Below are positions 40,470 to 48,992 of a stretch of DNA of 64,000 nucleotides, one piece after another (positions within the stretch are counted from its first letter, which is position 1; each line of letters begins with the position of its first letter). The DNA is from a virus. The DNA lies in IMG/VR virus record IMGVR_UViG_3300028829_006090, positions 1 to 64,000 of that record; one strand, 5' to 3'. Position numbers and translations under genes: made by a program. The notes under the pieces are model-generated. The model was not told the origin of the DNA and made no database searches. It saw only the letters and a program-made list of their open reading frames with translations.

Positions 40470-40474
40470 AGACA

Positions 40475-40756
40475 TCAGGCGGGGTCCAGCAGCAGCAGAT
40501 TGAAATCTGCCACTGCTCCAAATGCCACCGCGGCCAGGAGGTCGTTACCCTCCTCCGCGGCGGTTGAGGCCCACTGGAAGCACTTCCGCTTCCAGCTTTC
40601 TATGCGCCGAAGCGCATCGGGGCGCCCCTCTTCTATTCCCTCCGCCTCGCGGCGGAGGACCTGTTGCAGCAGCATCTCTGCTGCTGCATGAACTTCTTCT
40701 GGGGCATCCGCCCCAAAATAAACCTGCAGGCGTCCCTGCAATTCGACTTGAGTCAT
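40475..40756 (-). CDS. small helical protein, 93 aa
   Basis: The protein begins MTQVELQGRLQVYFGADAPE and is helical and acidic, with an aliphatic C-terminal helix (LLAAVAFGAVADFNLLLLDP). It is a single-gene leftward unit bounded by a terminator hairpin and by the divergent region before terL. Its codons are noticeably richer in G and C than neighbours, which may mark separate acquisition. Confidence 0.7.
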   Translation of the reverse strand: MTQVELQGRLQVYFGADAPEEVHAAAEMLLQQVLRREAEGIEEGRPDALRRIESWKRKCFQWASTAAEEGNDLLAAVAFGAVADFNLLLLDPA

Positions 40757-40987
40757 GTGACTCTCCTCAGGCCGTCGTTATGGTGAGTTAGGGCAGCTGA
40801 CGGCCGCGGGCTACCACTAACTGAGAGACTAGCACCACCTAGCACTACTCAGGTATATATGCCCTAAAAACCTCCTAAAATTAAGGTATTTGTGGAGTAT
40901 CTATATCTAAACAGGGATGTTGACTATGGGCCGCTGACGGGTACTATTCTACGCCCCTCATGCATCCCTTAGGTACATATACGCGCA
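40757..40987. other. divergent intergenic region between leftward gene and terL
   Basis: This is 231 bp with no open frame of note. It has the terL promoter at 40920-40947, an AT-rich stretch around 40860-40915 (cctaaaaacctcctaaaatt and tatctatatctaaac) that may hold the leftward promoter, and several short ctagcac/tagcacta repeats near 40830-40850. A packaging or replication site here is possible, but I see no iteron set that would support it. Confidence 0.5.
40920..40947 (+). promoter_or_regulatory. sigma70-type promoter for terL operon
   Basis: TTGACT at 40920-40925 and TACTAT at 40942-40947 are separated by 16 bp, a close match to the bacterial consensus. Transcription would start near 40954, about 34 nt before the terL ATG at 40988. 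Confidence 0.7.
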
Positions 40988-42736
40988 ATGCAGGACCCCA
41001 GTAGATCAACCCTATTCAGCAAGATGCGGAAACGTATCCTGGAGAGCAAGAGCCGACATAAACTGCTCGCCGCGCTGACCTTATTCCGGCTGAAGGGTAA
41101 GAGCTACAACCTGTCTGACCACTACTTCTTTCGCCCACTGTTCCGTATAGACCTGCCGAGAAAGGTTCTGTATAAGTGTGCCAGGCAGGTAGGCAAGTCG
41201 CAGAATATGTCGGTAGCCAAGCTGTCTAGGACTATATCTACTCCGTACTACAACTCACTGTTCGTATGTCCGCGGTTCGAGCAGATAAAACGTATTAGCA
41301 ATAACAACATGCGTCCCCTGATAGCGGAGTCTCCGTGTAAGGAGCTATTTCTTGAGAAGGGTGTAGGTAAGGAGCAATCTGTTCTGCAGCGCACGTTTCG
41401 GAACGGGTCTATACACTATTACTCGTTCGCATTTCTTGACGCGGAGCGTATCCGATCGATAGCCTGTAATAACGTCAACTACGACGAGGTGCAGGACATA
41501 TTGTGGGAATTCCTTCCCGTCATCGCGGAGACGATGTCTGGGTCTAAGCTATACCGAGACGAGCTGTTCACAGGTACTCCGAAGACGTTCGATAACACTA
41601 TCGATAAGCTGTGGAATGAGTCCTCTATGGCGGCGTGGACCACTCAATGCCAAGCATGTAACTACTGGAACATAGCCTCTGCTGAGCACGACCTTCTGAA
41701 GATGCTTGGGAAGAAGGGAGTAAGCTGTGCTAAATGCGGCCGGGTCATAAATCCACGAGAAGGGGGATGGGTGCACGCCAATCCCAGCAAGCAGTCTGAA
41801 TTTGTAGGATACCACGTTCCGCAGGCCATACATCCCGTGCACTTCGAGTCCGAGGACAACTGGCGGGACCTGCTCAATAAGATGCGCCTATATCCCACTT
41901 CCAAGTTCTGGAACGAGTGCTTAGGGGAGTCATACGACAGCGCCACTAAACTTATGTCCTTGAACGACATCCGACGTGTAAGCACAGAGGATAAGCCGAA
42001 CACCCTACGAGACGCCCTGTTCCGTAAGCGGGACTACAGTATGCTGTGCATGGGCATCGACTGGGGCGGGGGCGGCGATGAGTCAGAATCATATACCGCG
42101 GTTGTCATAGCAGGTACTCCTCGATCAGGAGGAGATGCCGTAGATGTCCTGTACGCTACCAAGCTGAACAGGAATATGCCTCCGCACGAGGAAACACAGC
42201 TAATACTGGATCTGATAACCAGATTCAATCCCGACCTTATTGCTCACGATTACGGCGGCGCGGGTAATCTAAGAGAGGTGATGCTAATACAGGCTGGAGT
42301 ACCTCCTGAGAAGCTTATCCCGTATACATACTCGGTGACAGGAAATAAAGACGTCATCTACTTCAATGGAGGGGCCGCCCACGGCTCTCGGTCTAGCTAT
42401 ACAATAGACAAGCCCCGCTCTCTGGTCACCCTGTGTGCAATGATAAAGGGAGGAAAGGTACGGCTGCCTGAGTACGAAAGCAGCGTGGACTGCTTCTCAG
42501 ACTTCGTTAACCTGGTAGAGCACCTTCAAGAGCGCCCTAGAGGCAGCGATGTGTTTCTAATATCGAAGGCTGCCGGCACCTGCGATGACATATGCCACGC
42601 CACCAACTACGCATGCAGCTGTATATGGTACAGCAAGCAGCAGTACCCGAACCTAGCCGAGGCCTTGGCTATAAAGCTATCACATTCTGACGCCGATATG
42701 ATCGCTCCGAGAGGGGCCTCGGTCGACTGGCGCTAA
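40988..42736 (+). CDS. terL: terminase large subunit, 582 aa
   Basis: The ATPase has Walker A CARQVGKS (64-71) and Walker B VNYDEVQD (163-170). A zinc ribbon follows (CQAC at 221-224, CAKC at 247-250), then the RNase H-type nuclease with GIDWGGGGDES (D358) and LIAHDYGGAG. It cuts concatemers and pumps DNA into the prohead. The zinc-ribbon insertion places it with GpA-like and related phage terminases rather than the T4 type. It is the first gene of a three-gene rightward operon. Confidence 0.93.
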   Translation: MQDPSRSTLFSKMRKRILESKSRHKLLAALTLFRLKGKSYNLSDHYFFRPLFRIDLPRKVLYKCARQVGKSQNMSVAKLSRTISTPYYNSLFVCPRFEQIKRISNNNMRPLIAESPCKELFLEKGVGKEQSVLQRTFRNGSIHYYSFAFLDAERIRSIACNNVNYDEVQDILWEFLPVIAETMSGSKLYRDELFTGTPKTFDNTIDKLWNESSMAAWTTQCQACNYWNIASAEHDLLKMLGKKGVSCAKCGRVINPREGGWVHANPSKQSEFVGYHVPQAIHPVHFESEDNWRDLLNKMRLYPTSKFWNECLGESYDSATKLMSLNDIRRVSTEDKPNTLRDALFRKRDYSMLCMGIDWGGGGDESESYTAVVIAGTPRSGGDAVDVLYATKLNRNMPPHEETQLILDLITRFNPDLIAHDYGGAGNLREVMLIQAGVPPEKLIPYTYSVTGNKDVIYFNGGAAHGSRSSYTIDKPRSLVTLCAMIKGGKVRLPEYESSVDCFSDFVNLVEHLQERPRGSDVFLISKAAGTCDDICHATNYACSCIWYSKQQYPNLAEALAIKLSHSDADMIAPRGASVDWR

Positions 42737-42767
42737 CGACTACCCTATAACCCCTACGTAATTACCT

Positions 42768-43136
42768 ATGGATATACATTCCCGCAGAGAAGCACTAGCC
42801 GAGAAGATAGAGGCATTAAAAGAGGATGCACCTACTGCAGAGCATCCGTCTCTCCTTAAATTGGCTAAGAACCTTGCCCGATCAGCATCGGCAGCCTTAG
42901 AGCATGCTTTAGACACAGGAGATGTCTTGGTGGAGGAAGAAGAGTTCCTTGACAGGATGGAGACCTGCGTTACATGTACGCTGTTTGATCCACAAGAGGT
43001 GAGATGCTCTCACGAGTCTTGCGGCTGCTTTTTGGAGCTAAAGGCCCGGATGGCGTCGACATACTGCCCTCTACATTTATGGGTAGGTGATCTGGAGAAA
43101 GCTCAACTATACGGCCACGAAGAAGAGGAGAACTGA
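42768..43136 (+). CDS. DUF6171-like Cys-rich protein, 122 aa
   Basis: The C-terminal part has CVTCTLFDPQEVRCSHESCG followed by CFLELKARM and YCPLHLW, matching a small phage family (DUF6171) with a zinc-like Cys cluster and a CP-x-W end, commonly found near terminase genes. The N-terminus is helical and charged. It probably accompanies packaging or head assembly; no activity is known. Confidence 0.75.
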   Translation: MDIHSRREALAEKIEALKEDAPTAEHPSLLKLAKNLARSASAALEHALDTGDVLVEEEEFLDRMETCVTCTLFDPQEVRCSHESCGCFLELKARMASTYCPLHLWVGDLEKAQLYGHEEEEN

Positions 43137-43138
43137 CA

Positions 43139-43717
43139 ATGTCCCGTTCCAAGAAAAAGACCAAGTCCCGGACACGCCGCAAGGCATCCTTCAATATCGG
43201 CAAGTCTAAGGACGAGTCGTTCATCACATATGATACGATGTGGGCGGAGAACGGGATCGTGTACATCCGAGGCAAAGACGGAATAGTATCCACCATGACC
43301 ACGCTGGAGGCAGCAAATAGAGCTAAAGGCCTGAACGAGATGCTGGGAAATCCTAAAATCACTAAATCCAGCAGAGACCACTATGTGCGCTTCGTCGAGA
43401 AGGTGATCAAGGTTATCCACGCTGCCAAGGCTCAGCTGGAGACCCCGGGCAATAGCACTTCCTCCATAATCTCCAATGTCATGGCAGGTAAGACTGCGGA
43501 CGGCAAGGAGATCAAGATGACCCAGGAGAGCCGGCTCGAGCTATTGGAGTTCAAATTCCCCATGCTCACCTCAGAGGAAATCCGCACAGTGTGTAACGAG
43601 CGAAGCTTGTCAATGGCGGAGAAGATTGAGATGCTCCGTACTATCAATCAAGACCGAATGGCAGACAAATACCGACAGGCTGAGGCGGCCGGCGGGGTAG
43701 TATCCGGCCTAACTTAG
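43139..43717 (+). CDS. hypothetical protein of terL operon, 192 aa
   Basis: The first 25 residues are very basic (MSRSKKKTKSRTRRKASFNI). A beta-like segment follows (TYDTMWAENGIVYIRGKDGI), then helical regions to the end. It starts two bases after the DUF6171-like gene and converges with the leftward gene at 43714 with a 4-nt overlap. A DNA-binding or head-related role is possible by context. Confidence 0.7.
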   Translation: MSRSKKKTKSRTRRKASFNIGKSKDESFITYDTMWAENGIVYIRGKDGIVSTMTTLEAANRAKGLNEMLGNPKITKSSRDHYVRFVEKVIKVIHAAKAQLETPGNSTSSIISNVMAGKTADGKEIKMTQESRLELLEFKFPMLTSEEIRTVCNERSLSMAEKIEMLRTINQDRMADKYRQAEAAGGVVSGLT

Positions 43718-44385
43718 GACGCCTCGCGCATAGTAGCAGATAGCTGACTCTTGATCTGCTCTACATCCCCGTACCGGAGAGGTAGGCGAGTCAGCTGCTG
43801 GAAGAGGGACAGGAGTCGAGCATTGTTCTCGGCCTCTAGTCCCTCTTTTTCTTCCGCACGTCTTGTGAAGTATACCTGAGACTCCACCTCGTCTGAAAAG
43901 GCCTCTGACTCTATTCCTTGTGTCCTCTCGTCTCTCTCAGCGAACCCGAGGATAGCGGGAGGATCCTGAACCCCCTCCTGGTCTAGCAACTGTCCGACGT
44001 ATCTGGCTATGTTATGGCTGAACTCTGTTTCGTCCGCAAACTCCCCTAGCAGAACCCGCGATTCGGAGACTCCCCATAGCACATCGTCCAGGTCCGCCGG
44101 CAGGAATACCTCTGAGGACACTACTCCGAAGTTTAGGGCGTTGCATACTGCAGAGAAGGTCTCCAGAGATAGGTAGAATAGGTTAGAGTTAAACAAAGAG
44201 ACTGCTGCATTTACCCGGTCCAGTAGCTCAGGAGTCGGATCGATCCCGAAGGTCGTAGCCAGCTCCATCTCAATGGTTGCAGGATCCCATTCAAAGAACT
44301 TTGAACCCCACGCATCCACTAGAAGCACTATAGCGGAAGTCGAGAACAGGGTAGGGTCTTGTAGCCAGTCTCTAGCAGTCTTCAT
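43714..44385 (-). CDS. hypothetical protein, 223 aa
   Basis: I chose the ATG at 44385 (MKTARDWLQDPTLFSTSAIV), which follows the upstream TAG closely; a TTG at 44406 is the alternative. The protein is acidic and helical with no known motif. It follows the 352-aa gene directly and the pair may encode head or connector proteins, judging only from position next to packaging genes. Confidence 0.65.
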   Translation of the reverse strand: MKTARDWLQDPTLFSTSAIVLLVDAWGSKFFEWDPATIEMELATTFGIDPTPELLDRVNAAVSLFNSNLFYLSLETFSAVCNALNFGVVSSEVFLPADLDDVLWGVSESRVLLGEFADETEFSHNIARYVGQLLDQEGVQDPPAILGFAERDERTQGIESEAFSDEVESQVYFTRRAEEKEGLEAENNARLLSLFQQLTRLPLRYGDVEQIKSQLSATMREAS

Positions 44386-44386
44386 A

Positions 44387-45445
44387 CTAGCCCGACACCT
44401 CGTCAACGGCGGATCGGATGTGAGAATACAGGATTTCCGACCGTCTGGAAGACATGGCCTTCACGGCGTCTACTAGCTCGTCCTCGTTAGCGGTCTTCTC
44501 ACCAAAGCAGCGCTCCAGCCACGCCCCGGCCTTCGCTACCCGGAGATCTTGTCGAGAAATAACTTCCCCGCATCTCAGCTCTACGGCCTCTTTGGCGAAA
44601 GAGTCTACATCATGGGTAGTTGTCTGGAATATCTGTTCGTATCCTGGGCGGAAAGTATCCGTATATCGATCGCACATCGATGTGACTCGATCGACCGCGT
44701 CGAGCATAGCCGCCGTCTTACTGAGAAGCTCTGGGCCTAAAAGGTTGCCTGTCTCCTCGGATGCGGCTGCCTTAAGGATGCCGTCAAGCTCATCCATCTC
44801 TACTCCAACGCTCTTCAGTGGGCCCTGCATAGCGTTGCGGCGCTGACGGACTGCGCGACGGGCAGCCTCCAGCGTCCCTACTCCGTAGCCGGCAAGTTTG
44901 TGAAGCGAGCACATCACTTCATTGGTGATGTCTCCCTTCATAGCTGCTGGAGCGGCGATTACTTGTCTCGCAGACGCCTGTCGCGCCATATAGGGATAGT
45001 CGTCGTTCTCCACGATATGGGCGGCCACCTTAGTCATCTCCTCGGGTGAGGATACATAGGTAGTATGTGTGTCTCCGCCTACATCGAATACAACGGAGTA
45101 TGCCGAGGCAGGCTCTTCGATACTGGCCTCCTTAGGCGTGTCGAAGCGTGGGAGGTCTACCCCCCATAGCTCGGCAGCGCTCTCCACGGCAGCTTGGATG
45201 CCCTGGAAGGTGCACGGAGAGAGGGCTGAGGCACTCTTGTGAAGATACGCAGCGGACAGCCATATATCGGCCTTTGTGTGAATAGGGAATCGACGCATCT
45301 CTGGATATGCGAACCCAGCCGGAGGAAGATCCTTCAGGCTGTCTGCATCCGGCAGGGAGGCTTCCTTAACGAATTCCGGAAGGTTGACTTCTTGGCTGAT
45401 TTGGTACAGTGTGGCGTTATTGGTGTCGGAGACATGATCGAACAT
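44387..45445 (-). CDS. putative virion-associated protein, 352 aa
   Basis: The ATG at 45445 (MFDHVSDTNNATLYQISQEV) has AGGAG eight bases upstream; longer readings run into the divergent gene. The sequence FAYPEMRRFPIHTKADIWLS recalls a motif I have seen in structural-cluster proteins of large phages, but I cannot name it. The rest is helical. It is transcribed away from the gene at 45473, with the shared promoter region being only 27 bp. Confidence 0.65.
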   Translation of the reverse strand: MFDHVSDTNNATLYQISQEVNLPEFVKEASLPDADSLKDLPPAGFAYPEMRRFPIHTKADIWLSAAYLHKSASALSPCTFQGIQAAVESAAELWGVDLPRFDTPKEASIEEPASAYSVVFDVGGDTHTTYVSSPEEMTKVAAHIVENDDYPYMARQASARQVIAAPAAMKGDITNEVMCSLHKLAGYGVGTLEAARRAVRQRRNAMQGPLKSVGVEMDELDGILKAAASEETGNLLGPELLSKTAAMLDAVDRVTSMCDRYTDTFRPGYEQIFQTTTHDVDSFAKEAVELRCGEVISRQDLRVAKAGAWLERCFGEKTANEDELVDAVKAMSSRRSEILYSHIRSAVDEVSG

Positions 45446-45472
45446 AGGACTAACTCCTAGGGTAGTTGGAAT

Positions 45473-46180
45473 ATGGGTAGAGGCAAAGATGAGCAAGCGC
45501 AGAAGAGCGTAGTTCCCAGGATAATTGAGAAATGTCCTAGATGTGCTGAGCGCACGTGCGGGAGATTCGGGAGAATAAAAGCTCCGTGGTTCTACTGCTA
45601 TAGCTGCTTGGCCTCTGGGTCTAAGGGATGGATGTACCATAATAACAGCAACGGCATGCAAACACAACTCAGCATTAGAAAATACCTACAGCAAGCCCGA
45701 AGGGCTTATCTTGATGATGGATTTCCGGACTCCGTAGATAGGGCGAGATACGGGGTCCCGGGTATGCGATGGGATGCACTACACCATTCACTATTCGAAG
45801 GCCTACTGTTCCGGGGATCTAAGGCCGGCCTGGAGAGCGTAATGAGAGATAACCACGGGTTCTGCAGATCGAGCTCTAAGCTATTGCCGGAGACTGAGCG
45901 ACCGTTCCTGGTTATAGAGCAGTACCCCGGCCTAGTATGTGGCGTCTGCTTCCTCACGCCCGACGGGCCTGTATCTACCTATCTGTCCACTATACGAAGA
46001 GGCAGCGCGACTCCGGCTATTATACTGTATATGCCGAATAGCTTCACAGGACTGATAAGCGTGCCGGGCGGCTTAGATAAAGCACTGCCTGTGGCTAAAG
46101 AGTACGCAGCCTTTAATCTACCAACATGCGTTGTCGCAGATTTGTCGGAGGATTACGGAAGAGCGAATAAGGCGTTGTAG
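45473..46180 (+). CDS. primase-like zinc-finger protein, 235 aa
   Basis: The N-terminus has CPRCAERTCGRFGRI then FYCYSCLASGSKGW, the spacing of CHC2-type zinc fingers in DnaG primases. The middle (RYGVPGMRWDALHH, LLFRGSKAGLESV) and ISVPGGLDKALPVAKE loosely follow the order of a primase RNA polymerase domain and TOPRIM, but the catalytic acids are not visible. It lies alone on the plus strand within leftward virion genes and converges with the next gene (28-nt overlap). It may be a decayed primase or a nucleic-acid-binding accessory protein. Confidence 0.6.
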   Translation: MGRGKDEQAQKSVVPRIIEKCPRCAERTCGRFGRIKAPWFYCYSCLASGSKGWMYHNNSNGMQTQLSIRKYLQQARRAYLDDGFPDSVDRARYGVPGMRWDALHHSLFEGLLFRGSKAGLESVMRDNHGFCRSSSKLLPETERPFLVIEQYPGLVCGVCFLTPDGPVSTYLSTIRRGSATPAIILYMPNSFTGLISVPGGLDKALPVAKEYAAFNLPTCVVADLSEDYGRANKAL

Positions 46181-46629
46181 ATATCTCGAATAGCCAAGGG
46201 AGCCGTCCAGAATGCGACGTTGATGTTAGTTCTACCCTCGTACCACTCAGATGCCAGGCTATCTCCGGTAATATCGTCAGACACATAAATTCTGTGTAGG
46301 ATGGCCATAATCAGGGCATCCCGCTCTTCGTAGTTAAGGGCATCTACAGCATCCGCAGCAGCGTCTCTAATCGCTTGTCGGCCGTCCGCTGCATTTATGT
46401 CCCTCAATGCTTGTAGAGCATCAGTGCACGCCGATGCACTATCTAGCATACGAGCGTACAGGGGATCTCCCGGCGCCTGCTGCCAGTCCCCCTCAAGTAG
46501 GCTAGACCCAGTATCGTTGAACAGGAAGATATATTCGATAATCTTATCGGACATAGCAACTAGCTCTTCTTCGTGAAGAGTGGCCAATGCTCCTACGGCC
46601 GCCATTCTTATTTGAGTACGATCTGCCAT
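46153..46629 (-). CDS. helical hypothetical protein, 158 aa
   Basis: The protein begins MADRTQIRMAAVGALATLHE and is acidic and helical throughout, with no motif. AATAGGAGATAAGGT stands before the ATG. It follows the LamG/array gene in transcription order and may be a small virion or assembly protein. Confidence 0.65.
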   Translation of the reverse strand: MADRTQIRMAAVGALATLHEEELVAMSDKIIEYIFLFNDTGSSLLEGDWQQAPGDPLYARMLDSASACTDALQALRDINAADGRQAIRDAAADAVDALNYEERDALIMAILHRIYVSDDITGDSLASEWYEGRTNINVAFWTAPLAIRDIYNALFALP

Positions 46630-46642
46630 ACCTTATCTCCTA

Positions 46643-48979
46643 TTAGTGGGGGTCGCATTCGTCGTAGTCGAATAGAGATACCCCTGCCTGAGCAGTAGCG
46701 TCCTCTCCGTTCCCGCTCTGGTCCGGAACATCAGTAAGGGTAGACTGGTTGCCGACATAGTGGAACAGTGCTCCGGCTGGGGGCTCCTTAAAGCATCCTG
46801 CCGCGTAGAAGTCGGACGGCGTCTCGTATGAGTCGTACATACATATGTGATCCAAATACCCGTCGACAGTGCCCATGCGTCCGGCGGAAGTAAGTACCGA
46901 TATCCCGGTACCGGGCCAGCTAGTGCTGGTAGACTCGGAGTACATACTAGTCCCGTCGCTCAGCCATAGCTGCGCTGTGTTAGTAGAGGACTGGTATCTC
47001 CACACAAGCTGCCTCCAGACATTATCGTCCCACCCCAATGTAGAAGAGTACATACGGACATCGCCTACACTCGGATGGTGGCTGATGATTCTAATCTTAG
47101 TGCCGTCGCGGTCCCACCATACGTTCTGGATTGATCCGGACGACGGGCGATAGAACGCTGTGAAGCTGGCGGTGGAGTCCCATCGAAACCGGCCCGCTAT
47201 TGTAAGATCTGTGAATGTGCTCCAGGTCGGTGTAGCATCCATTGTAATATACCCGGACCCTATGTCAAACGCCTGAAGTTGGGGAGCCGGGGCGGCGGCT
47301 ACTAGGCTCGAAATCTCGTAGAGGCTAGACACATCGACCGGGCTAGACACATCCACAGGGCTCGACACATCGACCGGGCTAGACACATCGACCGGGCTAG
47401 ACACATCGACCGGGCTCGATACATCGACCGGGCTCGATACATCGACCGGGCTCGAAATCTCGTAGAGGCTCGAAATCTCGTAGAGGCTCGAAATCTCGTA
47501 TAGGCTAGACACATCTACAGGGCTAGACACATCGACCGGGCTCGATACATCCACAGGGCTCGACACATCTACAGGGCTAGACACATCTACAGGGCTAGAC
47601 ACATCTACAGGGCTCGACACATCGACCGGGCTCGAAATCTCGTATAGGCTCGAAATCTCGTATAGGCTCGAAATCTCGTATAGGCTCGAAATCTCGTAGA
47701 GGCTAGACACATCTACAGGGCTAGACACATCGACAGGGCTAGACACATCGACCGGGCTCGATACATCGACCGGGCTCGACACATCTACAGGGCTCGAAAT
47801 CTCGTATAGGCTCGAAATCTCGTAGAGGCTCGACACATCTACAGGGCTAGACACATCGACCGGGCTCGAAATCTCGTATAGGCTCGACACATCGACCGGG
47901 CTAGACACATCCACAGGGCTCGAAATCTCGTATAGGCTCGAAATCTCGTATAGGCTAGACACATCTACAGGGCTCGACACATCTACAGGGCTAGACACAT
48001 CTACAGGGCTCGACACATCCACAGGGCTCGACACATCCACAGGGCTCGACACATCCACAGGGCTCGACACATCCACAGGGCTAGACACATCTACAGGGCT
48101 AGACACATCTACAGGGCTAGACACATCTACAGGGCTCGACACATCTACAGGGCTAGACACATCTACAGGGCTCGACACATCTACAGGGCTAGACACATCG
48201 ACAGGGCTCGACACATCGACAGGGCTCGATACATCCACCGGGCTAGATACATCCACCGGGCTAGAAATCTCGTAGAGGCTCGAAATCTCGTATAGGCTCG
48301 AAATCTCGTATAGGCTAGACACATCTACAGGGCTAGACACATCTACAGGGCTCGACACATCTACAGTGCTAGATACATCGACCGGGCTCGAAATCTCGTA
48401 GAGGCTCGAAATCTCGTAGAGGCTAGACACATCGACCGGGCTAGACACATCCACAGGGCTCGACACATCTACAGGGCTAGACACATCTACAGGGCTCGAC
48501 ACATCCACAGGGCTCGACACATCTACAGGGCTAGACACATCCACAGGGCTCGACACATCCACAGGGCTAGACACATCTACAGGGCTCGACACATCGACCG
48601 GGCTAGACACATCCACAGGGCTCGACACATCTACAGGGCTCGACACATCTACAGGGCTCGATACATCCTCAGCAAATGGATTATCGGAAGATGCAAATCT
48701 ATCAGATAAGCTAGACATCTCCTGAGCCGTAAGAGATATTGCATAAGAGCTGCTGGAAGGAGTGAATGCAACAGAGACGCCCTGGGCGGCGATGGAAGAT
48801 GCGCCGAGTAGCGAACTAGAGGAGCTGGTACCTAGGCAGTCCGCGCACGTTTCGTACGTAGGCACGCCCCCCGCTTCAGGCGAGTTGGGGACAGTAGTCA
48901 CGTATCTGGCAAACGAGAAGCACTTCCCGTCTATCTTGACTACTTCTCCGGCAAACTCAGGTAATATACGATGGTCCAT
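46643..48979 (-). CDS. virion display protein with 75-unit hexapeptide array and LamG-like domain, 778 aa
   Basis: Three parts are visible. Residues 1-50 are an anchor module (FAGEVVKIDGKCFSFARY ... TYETCADC) shared with the next two genes. Residues 107-556 are 75 uninterrupted six-residue units, mostly SSPVDV with 18 of SSLYEI and one SSTVDV. Residues about 570-735 look like a jelly-roll LamG/concanavalin-type domain (FTDLTIAGRFRWDSTASF, DDNVWRQLVWRYQSS, YLDHICMYD). The array is likely an extended stalk presenting a carbohydrate-binding head. AAGGACGTT precedes the ATG. Function inferred from architecture. Confidence 0.85.
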   Translation of the reverse strand: MDHRILPEFAGEVVKIDGKCFSFARYVTTVPNSPEAGGVPTYETCADCLGTSSSSSLLGASSIAAQGVSVAFTPSSSSYAISLTAQEMSSLSDRFASSDNPFAEDVSSPVDVSSPVDVSSPVDVSSPVDVSSPVDVSSPVDVSSPVDVSSPVDVSSPVDVSSPVDVSSPVDVSSPVDVSSPVDVSSLYEISSLYEISSPVDVSSTVDVSSPVDVSSPVDVSSLYEISSLYEISSLYEISSPVDVSSPVDVSSPVDVSSPVDVSSPVDVSSPVDVSSPVDVSSPVDVSSPVDVSSPVDVSSPVDVSSPVDVSSPVDVSSPVDVSSPVDVSSPVDVSSPVDVSSLYEISSLYEISSPVDVSSPVDVSSLYEISSPVDVSSPVDVSSLYEISSLYEISSPVDVSSPVDVSSPVDVSSPVDVSSPVDVSSLYEISSLYEISSLYEISSLYEISSPVDVSSPVDVSSPVDVSSPVDVSSPVDVSSPVDVSSPVDVSSLYEISSLYEISSLYEISSPVDVSSPVDVSSPVDVSSPVDVSSPVDVSSPVDVSSPVDVSSLYEISSLVAAAPAPQLQAFDIGSGYITMDATPTWSTFTDLTIAGRFRWDSTASFTAFYRPSSGSIQNVWWDRDGTKIRIISHHPSVGDVRMYSSTLGWDDNVWRQLVWRYQSSTNTAQLWLSDGTSMYSESTSTSWPGTGISVLTSAGRMGTVDGYLDHICMYDSYETPSDFYAAGCFKEPPAGALFHYVGNQSTLTDVPDQSGNGEDATAQAGVSLFDYDECDPH
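47312..48661 (-). repeat. tandem array, 75 x 18 bp, two unit types
   Basis: Every unit is exactly 18 bp. In reading order the runs are P13 L2 P1 T1 P2 L3 P17 L2 P2 L1 P2 L2 P5 L4 P7 L3 P7 L1, where P is SSPVDV, L is SSLYEI and T is SSTVDV (one substitution near 48365). P units differ at silent positions (cctgta, cctgtg, cctgtc, ccggtc), so the protein is conserved while DNA varies. No spacers are present, so it is not CRISPR. Unit number is expected to be unstable. Confidence 0.97.
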
Positions 48980-48992
48980 AACGTCCTTCTGG

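Noticed and set aside
47312-48661. CRISPR array
   Set aside because: Units are 18 bp, contiguous and in frame with a gene; there are no spacers and no cas genes.
46643-48979. Diversity-generating retroelement target
   Set aside because: No reverse transcriptase or template repeat was found, and variation in the array is silent rather than adenine-directed.
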